Source of the DNA: Climacteris rufus
Lineage: Eukaryota > Chordata > Aves > Passeriformes > Climacteridae
Direction: 5' to 3'
Assembly (NCBI GenBank): GCA_013398175.1
Contig: VZRZ01004629.1
Coordinates: 816,426-880,425 of the forward strand
DNA: 64,000 nt
The notes beneath the pieces are model-generated. The model worked only from the letters and a program-made list of their open reading frames with translations, searched no databases and was not told where the DNA came from. Below, one piece after another: positions 51,390 through 63,249 of this stretch (position 1 is its first letter; each line of letters begins with the position of its first letter). The position numbers and the translations under genes are program-made.

Positions 51390-51435
51390 CCTTTTTGATG
51401 CCAAAATAAACAAACCCAAGAGCAGTGATACATGA
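51390..51435 (-). CDS. Predicted short hydrophobic exon (minus gene)
   Basis: Very good splice sites (TTTTTGCCTTTCTTTGCTAG and AGG|GTAAGC) around 46 bases. All three frames are open; two give a hydrophobic peptide (HVSLLLGLFILASKR or SCITALGFVYFGIKK). The link to the exon at 49867-49930 is missing in phase. Confidence 0.45.
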
Positions 51436-52183
51436 CTAGCAAAGAAAGGCAAAAAGACTAATAAACAGTTCTAACAGACAGCAATGCTGCACACTGATTT
51501 TGCATTGCCACCTTTATTAAGCACACCAAAGACTACATTACTGCCAGGCAACAACCAGCATGGAAAATAACATGAGCTTATCAATACAAATAAACTGAAT
51601 ATTACAGCCCTTCCTTAAAAAAAATAAGAACTACTATTTGTCGGAACAAAACTCTTCTTCTGAAACAAAAACATAGGCAAACAAATCATGCTAGAATTAA
51701 GCACAAGTCAAATAATGGTTTTGATTGTTGCCAGAGACTTTACTGCTACATATGTAATGATTGCTGTATTAAGAGAGCTGCTTTTGACTCCTTGCTCTGA
51801 GAGTCTGTCGTTTGTATTTCTTTGGTCTAGTTATCCCCCACCAAGGATTTACTGCTCCATCTCAGTGCAACAATTACTCTTCATGATGTCACCATGACAA
51901 GAAAAAGTCTTCTCTAGTCCACATGGTATGATTTAAATTATTTAAATTTGAAGTCTTCAAATCCAAAGACTTCAAAACAGTAAGTCATACAGAAAGTTAG
52001 AAACAAGACAAGCAAGGGCATTTTGAAAAACAAAATCTGAGGAACAAGGGAAATGGGTTCTTTAGCAAAGAGCTGTCTACATATCTCACTTAACAAAACC
52101 AGTGGAGAACAGACCTACTGGAAAATCCAGCAGTTCTCTCTCAAAATTTTGCAAAAAACTTGTTCTGTCTTATTACAATACAC

Positions 52184-52184
<1 letters not shown>

Positions 52185-52222
<38 letters not shown>
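52185..52222. repeat. A38 homopolymer followed by GAAA units
   Basis: 38 consecutive A, then GAAAGAAA. No retrocopy recognised upstream. Length may be unreliable in assembly. Confidence 0.85.
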
Positions 52223-52224
<2 letters not shown>

Positions 52225-52539
52225 AAGAAATAGCCAATTCTTCCAGGAAGAGAAGACAGACATTTCAGTGACTACTTTTTAAAAAAATAGGAAGGAAAAG
52301 TAATCATAAAAGAAACGAGAAACGTTAATATGACTGCATTAAATACATATTTTATTTAGTTTGGGTTTTTTAATACAGATTTATAACTCCTAGATAGGAG
52401 GCTTTAAAGGATACGATAGAAAAAGCACCACAGCAAACTGAAGATGTTGGAAAGTACAAGGAATATCTAAATTATGCAAAGCCTCCTTAAATTCACTAGC
52501 CAAAAAGTACAAGTTTAAATGAAAGTACACAGATTTTAC

Positions 52540-52601
52540 CTCCTTATGTTAGGAAAGACTTTGTAAGCTACACAGGAGAAGTGAGAATTTTCCTTCAACT
52601 T
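52540..52601 (-). CDS. Weak exon candidate (minus gene)
   Basis: Donor GGAG|GTAAAA is good; acceptor ATTCATGAAG lacks a clear pyrimidine tract. 62 bases, phase 0 in, 2 out, reading KLKENSHFSCVAYKVFPNIR. It would join the exons on both sides in phase. Confidence 0.33.
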
Positions 52602-53689
52602 CTTCATGAATTTGTGATACAAGACCGATATTATAAATCAAGATGAAATGGGTTTGCCATTTCATCGGTTTTGTGCTTTATTTTGTGATAGACTACTTGA
52701 GCTTCATTCAACAAATCTGGAATAAGGTTGTAACTTTAAAAAGCCACTGGAAGATCAAGATTAACATTAAAAAAGCATTTTTCAAAAGTGTATATTAGTC
52801 CATATTTGTAACTTTGTATTGAAGTTGCATCTGAACACAGTAAAGAAGTTCAGTAATATGACTATTTACATTTCTGCAAGATTAAGCTTCTTTCTGGTTT
52901 ATTGAATATTTCTAAATTAGAAGGGTTTGTTTTCACGTGAGGGGTTTTGTTTATTTGTTTTCCTTAAAGATGGAAATGCTAACCAGAAAGAGGAAGTAAA
53001 AATTCACAGAAATCTTTCATGACAAGACTTGAGTACTTGCCTTCTGAGGCCAAGTCCACTTCAACAAAAGTTCCAACAAAACATTCCAGGATATACAAAT
53101 TTCTTTAGAAAAGTAAGAGAACACAAACCAGGAAAGATTCCATGTCAGCATAGAAAATTGTAAAACTAAAACACTGAGAACACTTCGGCTGCTTAAAATT
53201 TAAAATGAGTACATGTACAGTAAAGGCAAGCCAAAGATATGAATTATATGTGCATATGCAAAAGGTACATTATTTTAAAAGCACTCGAGGTAGTATGCAT
53301 TTCTTTTTGTGTTCCTTAGCATTCAATATGACTTTTTTTCTCTCTTTTTGTTGACCAAGTCTCCCAGATTTCCCAGGATATGTACCAAGTGCTGCACAAA
53401 AAACAAGGGAACCCAGTCTTTCCAGTATCTGGAAGGGGTCATCACAGTGGCATCCTGATATCATAAGCCACCTCACTGCCTTCTCTTCCAGGCTCTATAA
53501 ATGCAGGTGCCCCTACAGCTGGCCCACAATTTGCTGAGCTTTGAGGCCCTCTAATGCTAACCATCATTGGAGGGGAGAGGACCTGGAGCAGAGTGGGAAA
53601 AGACTGCCCACCTTTGCATGGCACACCAGAGTGAGGGCTCCCAAAACCACAGCTGAAGGGAAAGTGATGTGGGAGCAGTACCATCATCA

Positions 53690-54018
53690 AGAGGTTGTGA
53701 GGAGACAGAGTCAGAACAGCTGACTCAAATTGACCAAAGACCTGTCCCCTACCACATAGCGTCACACTCAGCTATAAAACTGTTGGATAGCAGTTTTCTC
53801 AAGGTAGACATTGCTCAGAGATGGGCTGGGCATCAGTCTGACAGTGGGAGGTGATGTGCAACAGCCTTTGCATCATTTGGTTTGTTTGCTTTGACCCTTC
53901 ATTTATTAAACTGTATTTATCTCAACCCACAAGTTTCTCTTGCTTGCCCATCCTGCTGTGGGGGAGTGAGCACTTTACTGGATAGGAGCTTAGCTGCCAG
54001 TCATGGTCAATCCACATT
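53690..54018 (+). mobile_element. Old ERVL-like LTR, partial
   Basis: Diverged relative of the LTR at 17951-18558: GCTGACTCAAATTGACCAAA, AGCTATAAAACTG, TATTAAACTG, ATCTCAACCCACAAG and an end like GGTCAATCCACA. The 5' limit is unclear. Confidence 0.6.
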
Positions 54019-54312
54019 TTCAAATGGAGAGAATGTGGGGGCTTTTCCAGACATCAAGCCTGTAAGACTTTATCTGATCTAACAGACAGTAAAAATTCTT
54101 TTTTTTTTTCCTGTATAGATGTAGGATTAAAATGCAAACATTTCTTTTAGCAGACCCCTGATCTGCACAGCTGTCTACTGTAAATGTCACAAACTACTAC
54201 TTTGACAAAGTCAGCAGAAAGACATCAAGCCCTGGAATAAGTGGGGCATAACACCAGCTATAATCTTTGGAGTTCCTTCTACAGTAAGTTAAACAATTTC
54301 ATGAATTCTCAC

Positions 54313-54352
54313 CTTGTCATGACATGTAACGCTGCCACTGAAAAGTCTCAAG
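54313..54352 (-). CDS. Predicted exon (minus gene)
   Basis: 40 bases between acceptor TGGTTTCTTTATCTAG and donor AAG|GTGAGA, both strong. Only one frame is open: LRLFSGSVTCHDK, phase 2 in, 0 out. Confidence 0.5.
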
Positions 54353-54618
54353 CTAGATAAAGAAACCAGTTCAAGACTACTATCTTGAGGCTCTGTGATT
54401 AATAAAGTCCAGGGGTTTTTTTCTACATTTTCTGTATGTTCTGCAGTACATGTCTTCAAATGTGAATATTTGAGAAACATTTGCTGAGCCATTCTTAAAA
54501 TGTTGAAAACATTGTGGTAATTATATCAATATCAATTCTGTTTTCAAGTTAGCCTATGTTATTCATACAGGCTTTACATCAATAAAAGGATGACTACTAC
54601 CTACAGTGCTTGCCTTAC

Positions 54619-54662
54619 CCATGATGCTTCCAAGAAAAGTGAACAAAACAGCAAATCAACAT
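54619..54662 (-). CDS. Predicted exon (minus gene)
   Basis: Pyrimidine-rich acceptor TCTCTTTTTCTATCAGAATAG; donor TGG|GTAAGG. In the phase that fits the next exon it reads MLICCFVHFSWKHHG (0 in, 2 out). Using the AG five bases earlier it reads IDVDLLFCSLFLEASW (2 in, 0 out). Both are open, so the frame is undecided. Confidence 0.42.
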
Positions 54663-54793
54663 CTATTCTGATAGAAAAAGAGATAAATCCCATAATTGTC
54701 AGCTCAGTCATTACTTCATCTTTGTATTCTTAATGAAAACCATATGAGGTTTTCCATCAGAAACTGCATTCTTCTGGGCAGTGAAGAATTCAC

Positions 54794-55365
54794 TGTTGCA
54801 GTGCCCCTGGGGGTAGCTGATGGCCCAGCTTGGCCCCGCCATGCCGGAGCCACGGGGGCTGGGCTCTCCCCACCCCGCACGCCGATGCAGCCAGGGGTGG
54901 CACAGCCCCGGGTCACTGTGGAGGCTCCCTGGCCATGGCAGCAGGAGCGGTCCCCGCCCAAAAGGGCAGCTCATTGGTTTCTGTGCCGGTGCGGACAGCC
55001 GAGCGGCTGGCTGGCACCCCTGTCAGTCATTGTAATCCTCCGCAGCCATTGGCTCTCTCCCGACTGCCCTCTCCTCGCTTCCCTGTTATATCAGACACCC
55101 CTGACAGCCATTTTTGTCTTTACCGCACCCTCCATGGCTCCAGTAATAAATACCTGCTGGCAATAAGCGGAAAAGAACCCTTCCTCGTCTCTTTACTTCC
55201 CTGCTTAAATTAAACCACTGTGTGTGAACTAAGCCTAGACTCTGCGGGAGCTCTGATGCAGGGTGGACTGTGTTCAACAAAGACTGGGTGAAGCTGAGCC
55301 GCTTTTCTCCGGTCACGAGACCGCTGCTGAAGGCTCCGAGTTACTGACACTTTTTACCCGTGACA
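54794..55365 (+). mobile_element. GC-rich solo LTR with perfect 6-bp duplication
   Basis: TGTTGCAGTG...CCGTGACA flanked by ATTCAC (54788-54793, 55366-55371). Contains inverted CCAAT boxes and AATAAA at 55145-55150. The 6-bp duplication is typical of ERVK-type elements. ORFs up to 156 codons here are GC effects. Confidence 0.85.
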
Positions 55366-56744
55366 ATTCACAAGCTTTTCAGATTTATAGGCATATACAT
55401 ACACGAATTCTCAGTTGAGCAGTCCCTTATAGCAATATAGTTTTTTTGCTTTTTTCTTTTAAAAAGTTACTCAAAAATATATTACAAACATCTTTTTAGT
55501 TATATTATTTTTACTTCTCTGTTATTGATTATGAGAAAAATATTTAAGTTCACTTTTCTTCATTAAACACTAAGCTTTTAGTCTGCTGCAAAATGAAAAT
55601 GCTTGATGGGAATATATGGTTTAATGAATGATATATCTATAGCATGAAAAAAGGAATTATTTGGCACATATAGGCACATTTACCCTGGAAAGCCAAATGC
55701 ATCTTGCCAGACCATCCATCACCATTTCTACTCCTGTCCACAGTGCAGATATTGGTCTTATTTCTCCATGTCTAGGTAACTAAAAATATCCCTTCCTGTA
55801 AAATAAAAGAAAAAAATATTCTGAGGATTGAAGCCATACTTTAAATACCATAAATTATATTAGCTCGTTGTTATCTTTTGCAAAGTAAATACTCCCACTC
55901 TGTAAAAAGACCATTAATACTACTGAACTATGTAAAAATTAATTTTGCATTTTAAAGTGTTGGTTTGAAACAAAAATACATAATGAACCATACTCCAACC
56001 TTTATTAGCTGATATGGAACAATTGCTGGCACTGAGGATAAACAAGCCAAGCAGTACCTGCTTAATTACCTGTGATCCTCTTTGGTGCACATACTTCGTT
56101 CTTTATGTAAAAAAAAAAATCCACACATCAAATTAATTCTGGTTCATGATACACTGTCCATATTAAATATATAGAATATATGCACATATACATAGGTTGT
56201 TGGTTTGGTGTTCCTCTATACATGTATTTAAATATTCAGACATGAACAAAATATAAAAATGTAATATAGCTTTAAACTATCAAATAGCTCTGCCTTCGTT
56301 AGCCTTTCCAGTAATTCCTAGAGGTTTTATATGACATAATGCTGTAAATATCTTTCCATAGGGTTGTTTTTGAGAACTGGCAAAGTCTGACTGGTTAAAT
56401 ATCACATAAAAACTCCCAGCATCAATTAAGTACAGAAAGACGTGTTCAAGTCAGAATGAGAAAGGAGTAGCCTAAGTGTGCTGTTACCTGACCTTCAGTA
56501 ACTTTAAAAACACTTGTTTCTTTTGCAAGTATGACATATGATTGCCTTATGCACGTCAATCGTTTCCAACAGCTATGTAGCTTTAAACTGTAAAAATTTC
56601 AGAAAAGAAAAATCACACTAGAAGGTCAAAAAGAGCATCTGACCCATAGCACTGTGGGTCAGATTGAAGAATTTGTAAAAACACAGCAAGTCTCTCAAGA
56701 ATAAATAGCTAATGGCTTCTACATGAATTTTTACAAAATCACAA

Positions 56745-57550
56745 ATGGGTTGAAGTTGGAAGAGACCTCTGGAGGTCATGTGCTCCAAACTCCTGCTCAA
56801 GCAGAGTTACCTAGAGCCAGTTTCTCAAGACCATATCCAGATGGCTTTGGAATATCTCCAAGGATGGAGACTTCATAACATCGCAGAGCAACCTGTGCCA
56901 CTGCTTGATCATCCTCCAGTGTAAAAGCACTTCCTGATGTTCAGGTAGAATGTTGCCTGTTTCAGTTTGCATCTGTTGCCTCTGGTTCTGTCACTGGGCA
57001 CTGCTGAAAACAACCTGGCTCTGTCTTCCTTGCATCCTCTCTTCAGGTGTTTATATCCATTGACGAGATTGCGCTGAGCCTTCTCTTCTTCAGGCTGAAC
57101 AGTCCCAGCTATCTCAGACCTTCCTAATATATGAGATGCTCTATCTCCTCAAACATCTTTCTGGACCTTCTCTGGATTCTAGTATGTCCATATCTCTCTT
57201 GTACTGAAGTGCCCAGAACTGAACTGAGCACTCCACGTGTGGACTCACCAGTGCAGAACAAAGTGGAAGGATCACAACTGCTGGCAGTTCAAGTTTTGCC
57301 AGTGGCAGCCCAGGGTATCATCAGCCATCTCTGCAGCAAGGACACATTGCTGGCTCATGTTCCACCTGGTGTCCACAAAGGTGCCCAGGACGTTATCTGC
57401 AAAACTGTTTTCCAGCTGGGTGGCCCCAGCACATATTGGTGCCCAGGGCTGCTCCTCCACAAGTGTAGGCAGGACTTTATGTGACTCCTTGATGAACTTT
57501 GTGGAGTTCCTGTCAGCCCATTTCTCTAATCTGTCATCACCTCTCAAAGA
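56745..57550 (-). mobile_element. Long CR1 LINE copy, 3' ~800 bp
   Basis: Reverse complement of CR1 from the 3' UTR (GTTGAAGTTGGAAGAGACCT) into the RT-ORF end (GACACATTGCTGGCTCATGT, GGTGTCCACAAAGGTGCCCA). Frame broken, inactive. Confidence 0.85.
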
Positions 57551-57723
57551 TGACCCTGGCCTGGGGATTTCTTGTTACTTAGATCAAAAATGCCAGTGTA
57601 ACAGAACTACAGAGCAGGCCATGCAAGCTCATGAATACAGCTAACGCATGTACCAGGCTACATTTGAAGAATCAGTTCTTCCAAATTTCAGGTGAAATCT
57701 TTAAATGTATTTTTGCACCTAAT

Positions 57724-58033
57724 TGTTGCTGTGGGATGTCACTGTAGACGTGGAAATAAGCACACAACCAGTTCAGTGAAGGCAGCAGCAGAGCAGAGAG
57801 TTTATTGTCCTATTTCCCTTTATATATGATAAGAACCCATCAGGTGTTCAACCACCCCCCGAGACGATAGGCTGGAGCCTCACAACACCCAGTTCCAAAA
57901 CACAGTCGGTGTGAATCAAAACATCTCAGGACAAACAGATGTTCAAGCGTTACCTGCTTGTTTTGCATAGTTCGTATGGGAAAGGAGAGTTTCTCAAAAG
58001 CAGCCCTGGGAAACCAGGCTCTGGGCAGCTAAA
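57724..58033 (-). mobile_element. Short solo LTR with 6-bp duplication
   Basis: Flanked by CCTAAT (57718-57723, 58034-58039). In the minus sense ATATATAAAG is followed about 15 bases later by AATAAA, and the end is GCAACA. The opening TG has become TT. ERVK-type by duplication length. Confidence 0.65.
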
Positions 58034-58937
58034 CCTAATTATCACAGGTTTCAAAGAGGATAAACATGTACAGATTCAGTGATCTGAGGCCCTAACCAGT
58101 TCTGATGTTTTTAGACAAGTTAAAATATTATATTCAACTTCCTTCTACAAAGTGATGGAGTTATTTGCAGTCAGGCTATTGTATATTTATTGTAAATTTT
58201 ATTATAGGCTGATACCTTAGAGTTTCTCACATACATTATGTTTTAAATGCACATCTAAAGCAAGATTAGATCAAATAATGAGAATTAGAACAAGAAAGAA
58301 AAAAGTCTGACTATTAGCATCCTGGTAAAGCACTTGCTACGGTGAACCTTAGAACAGTATAGGAAGGGGAAAGCAACATGTTTATGTATACACCTACAGA
58401 GGAGTAGAAAAATCCAAAACACATTCTCATAAAATATGCTAAGAAACTACATCTAAGAATACTCCTTAATTTGCACCCACAAACAAAGCTTCAAGTGTTT
58501 GAAATATGAGTGAATATTTTAAGCTGAACATCTGAAACAGGAACACAAAATTCAGCCCTAAACACACATGCGTATTCTAATATCTGCAACATTTTGAAAT
58601 GCAGTACGTATAGTTTTCTTTATTACATCAGACTGTTACATAATGTCAAGCAACTCTACAAATGGTAAAATACATATTGTGTTCCCTAACGCTTAAAGAC
58701 ACTTTCAATGTTGAAAATAATGTGGAATATCAATAATGCAATTACCCAGGATAACCAAAACCCCATTCACAGGAAAATAAACTGTGTGATTAGTTTGTAA
58801 CTAGTTTGGTATAACTTTTGCCTCCATTTCGCTATATTTAGTGATATACAGGGACTTCACTCATCATGGTGATGCTGTATGAACAAAAGGATGCAGAGGA
58901 AAACACACTTGTATGTTGGAGCAGAGGTAACTCATAG

Positions 58938-58956
58938 TTTTTTTTTTTTTTTTTTT
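58938..58956. repeat. T19 homopolymer
   Basis: Nineteen consecutive T; possible minus-strand poly(A). Confidence 0.9.
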
Positions 58957-59024
58957 GCTGAAGAACAATCAGCAAACATATCCCACTCATTATGTCCACA
59001 ACAGGCTGACACCTTACAACTTAC

Positions 59025-59055
59025 GCACAAACTCCATCACCAGAGTCTCAAATAT
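59025..59055 (-). CDS. Predicted small exon (minus gene)
   Basis: 31 bases with a strong donor (GC|GTAAGTTG) and a moderate acceptor (ACAATTAAG). Phase 0 reads IFETLVMEFV and leaves phase 1. It follows the 59756-59784 candidate in phase if that one is read QESQVCVTK. Confidence 0.35.
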
Positions 59056-59755
59056 CTTAATTGTTTTTGTACAGTTTTAAAAAATACAATTCAAAATATA
59101 ATAAGCATAAGATATCTTAAGCAGGCTAGATGTCAGCTGCTCATATAAAATATTATTTATTTGGGGGTAATTCAAGGATATAAAATTCAAAGTGGTTTAC
59201 TGAGCTATTCTATTTCCCTGTCAAATCTGAAGTAATACCTGTTTCCAGAAGTTCACATGTCCACTCCGTTTACACATCCTTTATAAAGGTCCTCCTTCTA
59301 AATTTTAAGTGTGGATTAATTTACTTCTGAGAATATACTCGAGATCCAACATAGGCAGCTCTTCCGTTTTCAGTCAGAGTCCCATTTCACTTTAATCCAT
59401 AATGTTTTTTGTTGCCATGGAACTTTTAAACCATCTGCTCTTTTACGTGCAACTAAGACCAAGATGTCCAGTCGCTTAATTGAATAAGCACAAGTCAGTG
59501 GTACTGACTAAATTTAGATCAGGCTCTAAAATAATCAATAATCCTGAAACAGGAAATCAAATCCTAATACTTCTAAATCATTAGGAGTGTCACAGCCAAT
59601 TCCTTCATAGGACATGCATCTTACATACTTGTTTTTTACTTAAATTCTTTTAATTCTGTTACAGAAAATCTGATAAGGTGTCAAATACTGAGTCATAATT
59701 AAAGAGAAGACAAATAAATTCAACCATAATATAATCTGTTATTTAAGGTTACTAC

Positions 59756-59784
59756 CTTTGTCACACAAACCTGGCTCTCCTGGG
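59756..59784 (-). CDS. Predicted small exon (minus gene)
   Basis: 29 bases between acceptor TTATTTGTTTGCAAATAG and donor AAAG|GTAGTA. Two frames are open (QESQVCVTK at phase 1-0, or PGEPGLCDK at phase 2-1). Neither joins directly to the exon at 61922-61971, so a further exon is missing or this is a chance pair. Confidence 0.35.
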
Positions 59785-60378
59785 CTATTTGCAAACAAAT
59801 AACACTAACATAGAAAAATGCTCAGGAAACTGAATTGCTTCCAGGCTTCTTTTGCACCACGAGTATTTTCATCCTTTTTCTAGCATTGCATTAGGCAGAC
59901 CACACTACACCATGTAGAGAGTTGGAGATGTACTCTATTGGCTGAGAATACTGGGCATGGAGGGAAGATTTTAATGAGCTAATCCTTGCTTCCAAGTCTA
60001 CTGTTTTCTCAGGCATTTGGTACTGTTTATGCATCCAACAGAGTTATACATTACAATTTAAAGAGATGGTCCAATATTATCACTTTTCCTCTTGGCACAA
60101 AGCAGTGATATTTCTAATCTATACAAAAAAATGTTGGTCTAAATTTACAGCATTTTTGCAACACATTTGCAAAACACAGACCATTTTCTGAATCCCTCTT
60201 CTGAAAAGCAATATCTCATCCCTGAGTGGGCTGAAGATTTTAGTTTTCATCTCCTCGGCTAATTAAGCACTAATGAAAGTAAGTGGTAAAAAGCTAGATT
60301 TCGAGAGCTATTCAGGAGTAATCACATTTTGAACAGTTGATTAATGAAGCATGAATAGCCTCTTTTAGTATAAAGCAG

Positions 60379-60450
60379 GAAAAAAAACAAAACAAAACAA
60401 AACAAAAAAAATTAAAAAAAAAAACAAAAAAAACCCCAACAACAAACCAA
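60379..60450. repeat. A-rich (AAAAC)n simple repeat
   Basis: Tandem AAAAC units merging into longer A runs. Confidence 0.85.
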
Positions 60451-61795
60451 AACCCAAGCAAAGCAGATACTGTTTTCTAAAATGTCAGCAGAACTAAAAA
60501 ATACAACCATATAGTTGCATATACATACTGAAATAAACAGTTTCAAGGATTTGAAAACTGGAAAATACTTGAAAAGACACCTAACAACATTTAAATGTCA
60601 GGCTGGAAATAAAAATAATGTCCAGTGACTCCCTACATTTTAGATGAACAATAACACTGAAGTGCTACATGTGGTATGTTACATGTGGTACAGCTATAAA
60701 GCATAAGATGTGGAATTTGGTAAGCACAGAGGCTGTACACACAGAAAGCCTTTATGTAGATTTCCTGTCATGTTATCCATTAGCTGCAAGTATTAGCTAC
60801 AAGTATCCATTAGCTGCAAGTATTTACCTGCTGCTACAACAATTTCTCATCTCAAAATTGTTATGTTTCTACTGTTGATTTTATCACTGTTAAGTCTGAG
60901 TAATAGTACTAACTTGCTTTTTGTGTACATTATCAACTTTCCCTTGAGGTTCACACAGACATTTGTCCAACTTATTCACAGACATGGAGTATGAGTCCCT
61001 GCCGTCTCCTGGCAGAGACACTGGCTCAGTCACAGGAACTAAACAAAAATATTTATCCTGGTCCAGGGATACCTGTGGCCACTTTAGCGGTAGCAGTAGC
61101 AATTATGTTGGGCACTCAGGGAGAAGCATATCAACTATGTAGTGTCATGATGCCTGCAAGCAAGGTTTTAAGGAAAAATTTTGTTTCTATATTAGCATTG
61201 CTTTCTTTTCATTCATGTGCCTTAAATTAGAAGAAGAGGAGTCTGCACTTGCCTGACCAATGGACGGACTGGGTGTCTAGGCATGCATAGACCATGCACA
61301 GTCACTTAGGTTATCAGCTTTTGTTTTCTATTTCAGTCCTATTTAGATAGAGAGTTTCAGGTTGTATTTAAATCATTAAGCACATCTAAAGTTTATAGCA
61401 GGACAGTTGCTGCTAGCATTGTCTGGCTTAAATGGGAGAAAAATTGAAACTATACTACTATTGTGAGTTTGTTTAAAAAGTGCAGTCTGGTCATCAAATT
61501 AGAGAGACAGAACCTCTCTTTTCTGTCTGACTTTCCTTGCATAAAAAATAATAAGAAAAAGAAGCACATATAACAATACAGGCAACAAGCATACTAAGAC
61601 CACAAAAATGCAGTAATAGGGTATATAAACCATATTCAGAAATAAAGGTACTTGTCTAGTTGTTATTTTTATTGTTTACATTTAAATTAATCCTTTACAG
61701 TAGATACCAGCAACTTTTGGGAAGAGATTTTGCTACACAAATTCAAAACAGCCTGAACTGCCAAAAACCTTTACATCTAAAGAAAGCAAGTAAGC

Positions 61796-61818
61796 AAAAA
61801 AAAAAAAAAAAAAAAAAA
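61796..61818. repeat. A23 homopolymer followed by GAAA units
   Basis: Twenty-three A then (GAAA)n, about 100 bases from the predicted exon at 61922-61971. Confidence 0.88.
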
Positions 61819-61921
61819 GAAAGAAAGAAAAGCAAAGAAACATGAGCACCAAAAGGTGAATTGAGTAGCTCTACATGAGAGAACAAGTGCAAGCTGACTA
61901 ACGAATCTAGGCAACTCTCAC

Positions 61922-61971
61922 CTGCAGGTCCACCAAGTACACTGCCTTGATTGAGTAGGCCACCAATTTCT
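61922..61971 (-). CDS. Predicted exon (minus gene)
   Basis: Acceptor TTAATTGTATAG and strong donor CAG|GTGAGA frame 50 bases open for 16 codons (KLVAYSIKAVYLVDLQ). Entry phase 1 fits the exon at 62124-62239; exit phase 0. Confidence 0.58.
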
Positions 61972-62123
61972 CTATACAATTAAGACCTAAAAGTTAGCAC
62001 ACTCAAACAAACAAACCAAATCACACCCCACAAATTTTGACATATATTTAAACCATCAGTCAAGTCACCAGCAACGGGTCAGTTTTAAAAAAAAACAAGT
62101 TTCAAGGGTGCTTATTCACATAC

Positions 62124-62239
62124 TAGTTGCACAATAGGCCAATAGAATTATTTCCACTGGTATCAAAAGCCTGTGGATTATATCCATTATGGAAAAGCAG
62201 GCTTTCCAGTAGGGGAGCTGAAGGTCAGCTCTCTTTATT
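62124..62239 (-). CDS. Predicted membrane-segment exon (minus gene)
   Basis: Donor ACTA|GTATGT; acceptor TTAGCTAACAG. The 116 bases are open for 38 codons. A polar start (IKRADLQLPYWKAC) runs into a hydrophobic helix (RLLIPVEIILLAYCAT). It leaves phase 1, exactly what the exon at 61922-61971 needs. Entry phase 2 does not match the exon at 63167-63236; using the AG seven bases later (62232) would give phase 0 and join. Confidence 0.62.
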
Positions 62240-63166
62240 CTGTTAGCTAACAAAATGCTTTTAGTGATTACATCGTGGGAATTGCCCACACCAATGTCCA
62301 ACTTTTAGCTTAACAATAGGCAGGTTCATATCAGCACATAATTTGGCAGTAGACTGCGTAGTTTATTTGTCATCAATAGTCTTATGTCAAGTATGCTCTA
62401 GACAAATATTGGTGATATGTGGCAAAAAAGTGTTTCCTAAACATCATAGTATTATGTCATATGATGAAAAGCTCATCTGTACACAGACAGAAGAGCACAG
62501 AGAGACAATGGCAGATGTGGCAGCCTGGATAATAAATACCCTGTCCTGGCTCCTCCCAGGCTTGTCAGTGGTCTATCCTCACAAGTCCAGATATGCACAG
62601 AAGAACAATCCAATGGATATCCTCTCCAGGGTGTCCAGTCTGCCCAAGGGCTGTCTGAGCAGAGCCATCAGCCCCATAACCCACGTGTGAAACCCAGCAC
62701 TAACTAGCCAACAGAAGGTGGCTTTCTGGAGCACCTTTTGGTCTGAAGGGTCACTGTCTAAGGGTAGAGAACACATTATGAAATATAGGTGAAGAGCATT
62801 ACATGCATACTAGAGTATACATATGTTTATGTGTGTGCAGCACATTCTCAGCCTTGCTTTAGCTAGCCCCTGATGATATAGAGCTGCCTTATCTCTATCA
62901 GAATGATGGATTAGCCTCCCACAATAATTCAGCATTTTCCATGTAGCAATTTAGGCTCAGTACACTGCTATCTCTTTCTGCTTCCTTGTCTACAACATCT
63001 GTGCAAATATTTTTATTGTCACAAATATTTGTTGACAGGCTTTGATAAAAAGTAGTACTTCCTCAATACACTGTATAGACAAAACATATAGTATTCAGTT
63101 GCTGCTCTGCAGGATCTATACTTTAAAAAGAAGAAAGAGTAACTCAGTGAAAACCTGCAGATTTAC

Positions 63167-63236
63167 CTCTTGCAAAGGGAAAAACAATTCAGAAAGATGC
63201 TTATGAAGGAAATTATGTACAAGCATCCACCTGGCC
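63167..63236 (-). CDS. Predicted upstream exon (minus gene)
   Basis: Acceptor in the minus sense AAATTTCTTTTGTTCTAAG; donor GAG|GTAAAT. The 70 bases are open for 23 codons (ARWMLVHNFLHKHLSELFFP...), entering phase 2 and leaving phase 0. The pyrimidine tract lies directly against a three-copy 86-bp tandem repeat. This is the most upstream exon seen. Confidence 0.5.
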
Positions 63237-63249
63237 CTTAGAACAAAAG

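Larger units (their letters stand above)
17271..63236 (-). other. Unidentified large minus-strand gene, multi-pass membrane protein with a cytosolic-type tail
   Basis: At least 25 exon candidates on the minus strand. The last 17 (49930 down to 17271) have open frames, AG/GT borders and agreeing phases at all 16 junctions, giving about 544 codons. Hydrophobic exons come first, then a polar Ser/Glu/Lys linker (28209-28394), then amphipathic helical exons. Upstream candidates at 51390-63236 include another membrane-like exon (62124-62239) but the chain there has gaps. The two halves could be separate genes. Family not recognised. Introns hold CR1 and LTR copies in both orientations. Confidence 0.6.

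Noticed and set aside
52185..52222. A38 run as the tail of a processed pseudogene
   Set aside because: No coding-like sequence or target duplication recognised upstream; treated as a simple repeat.
54696..55213. 156- and 127-codon overlapping + ORFs
   Set aside because: Both sit in the GC-rich LTR at 54794-55365; open in several frames on both strands at once.
57131..57644. 117- and 135-codon + ORFs
   Set aside because: Antisense of the CR1 copy at 56745-57550.
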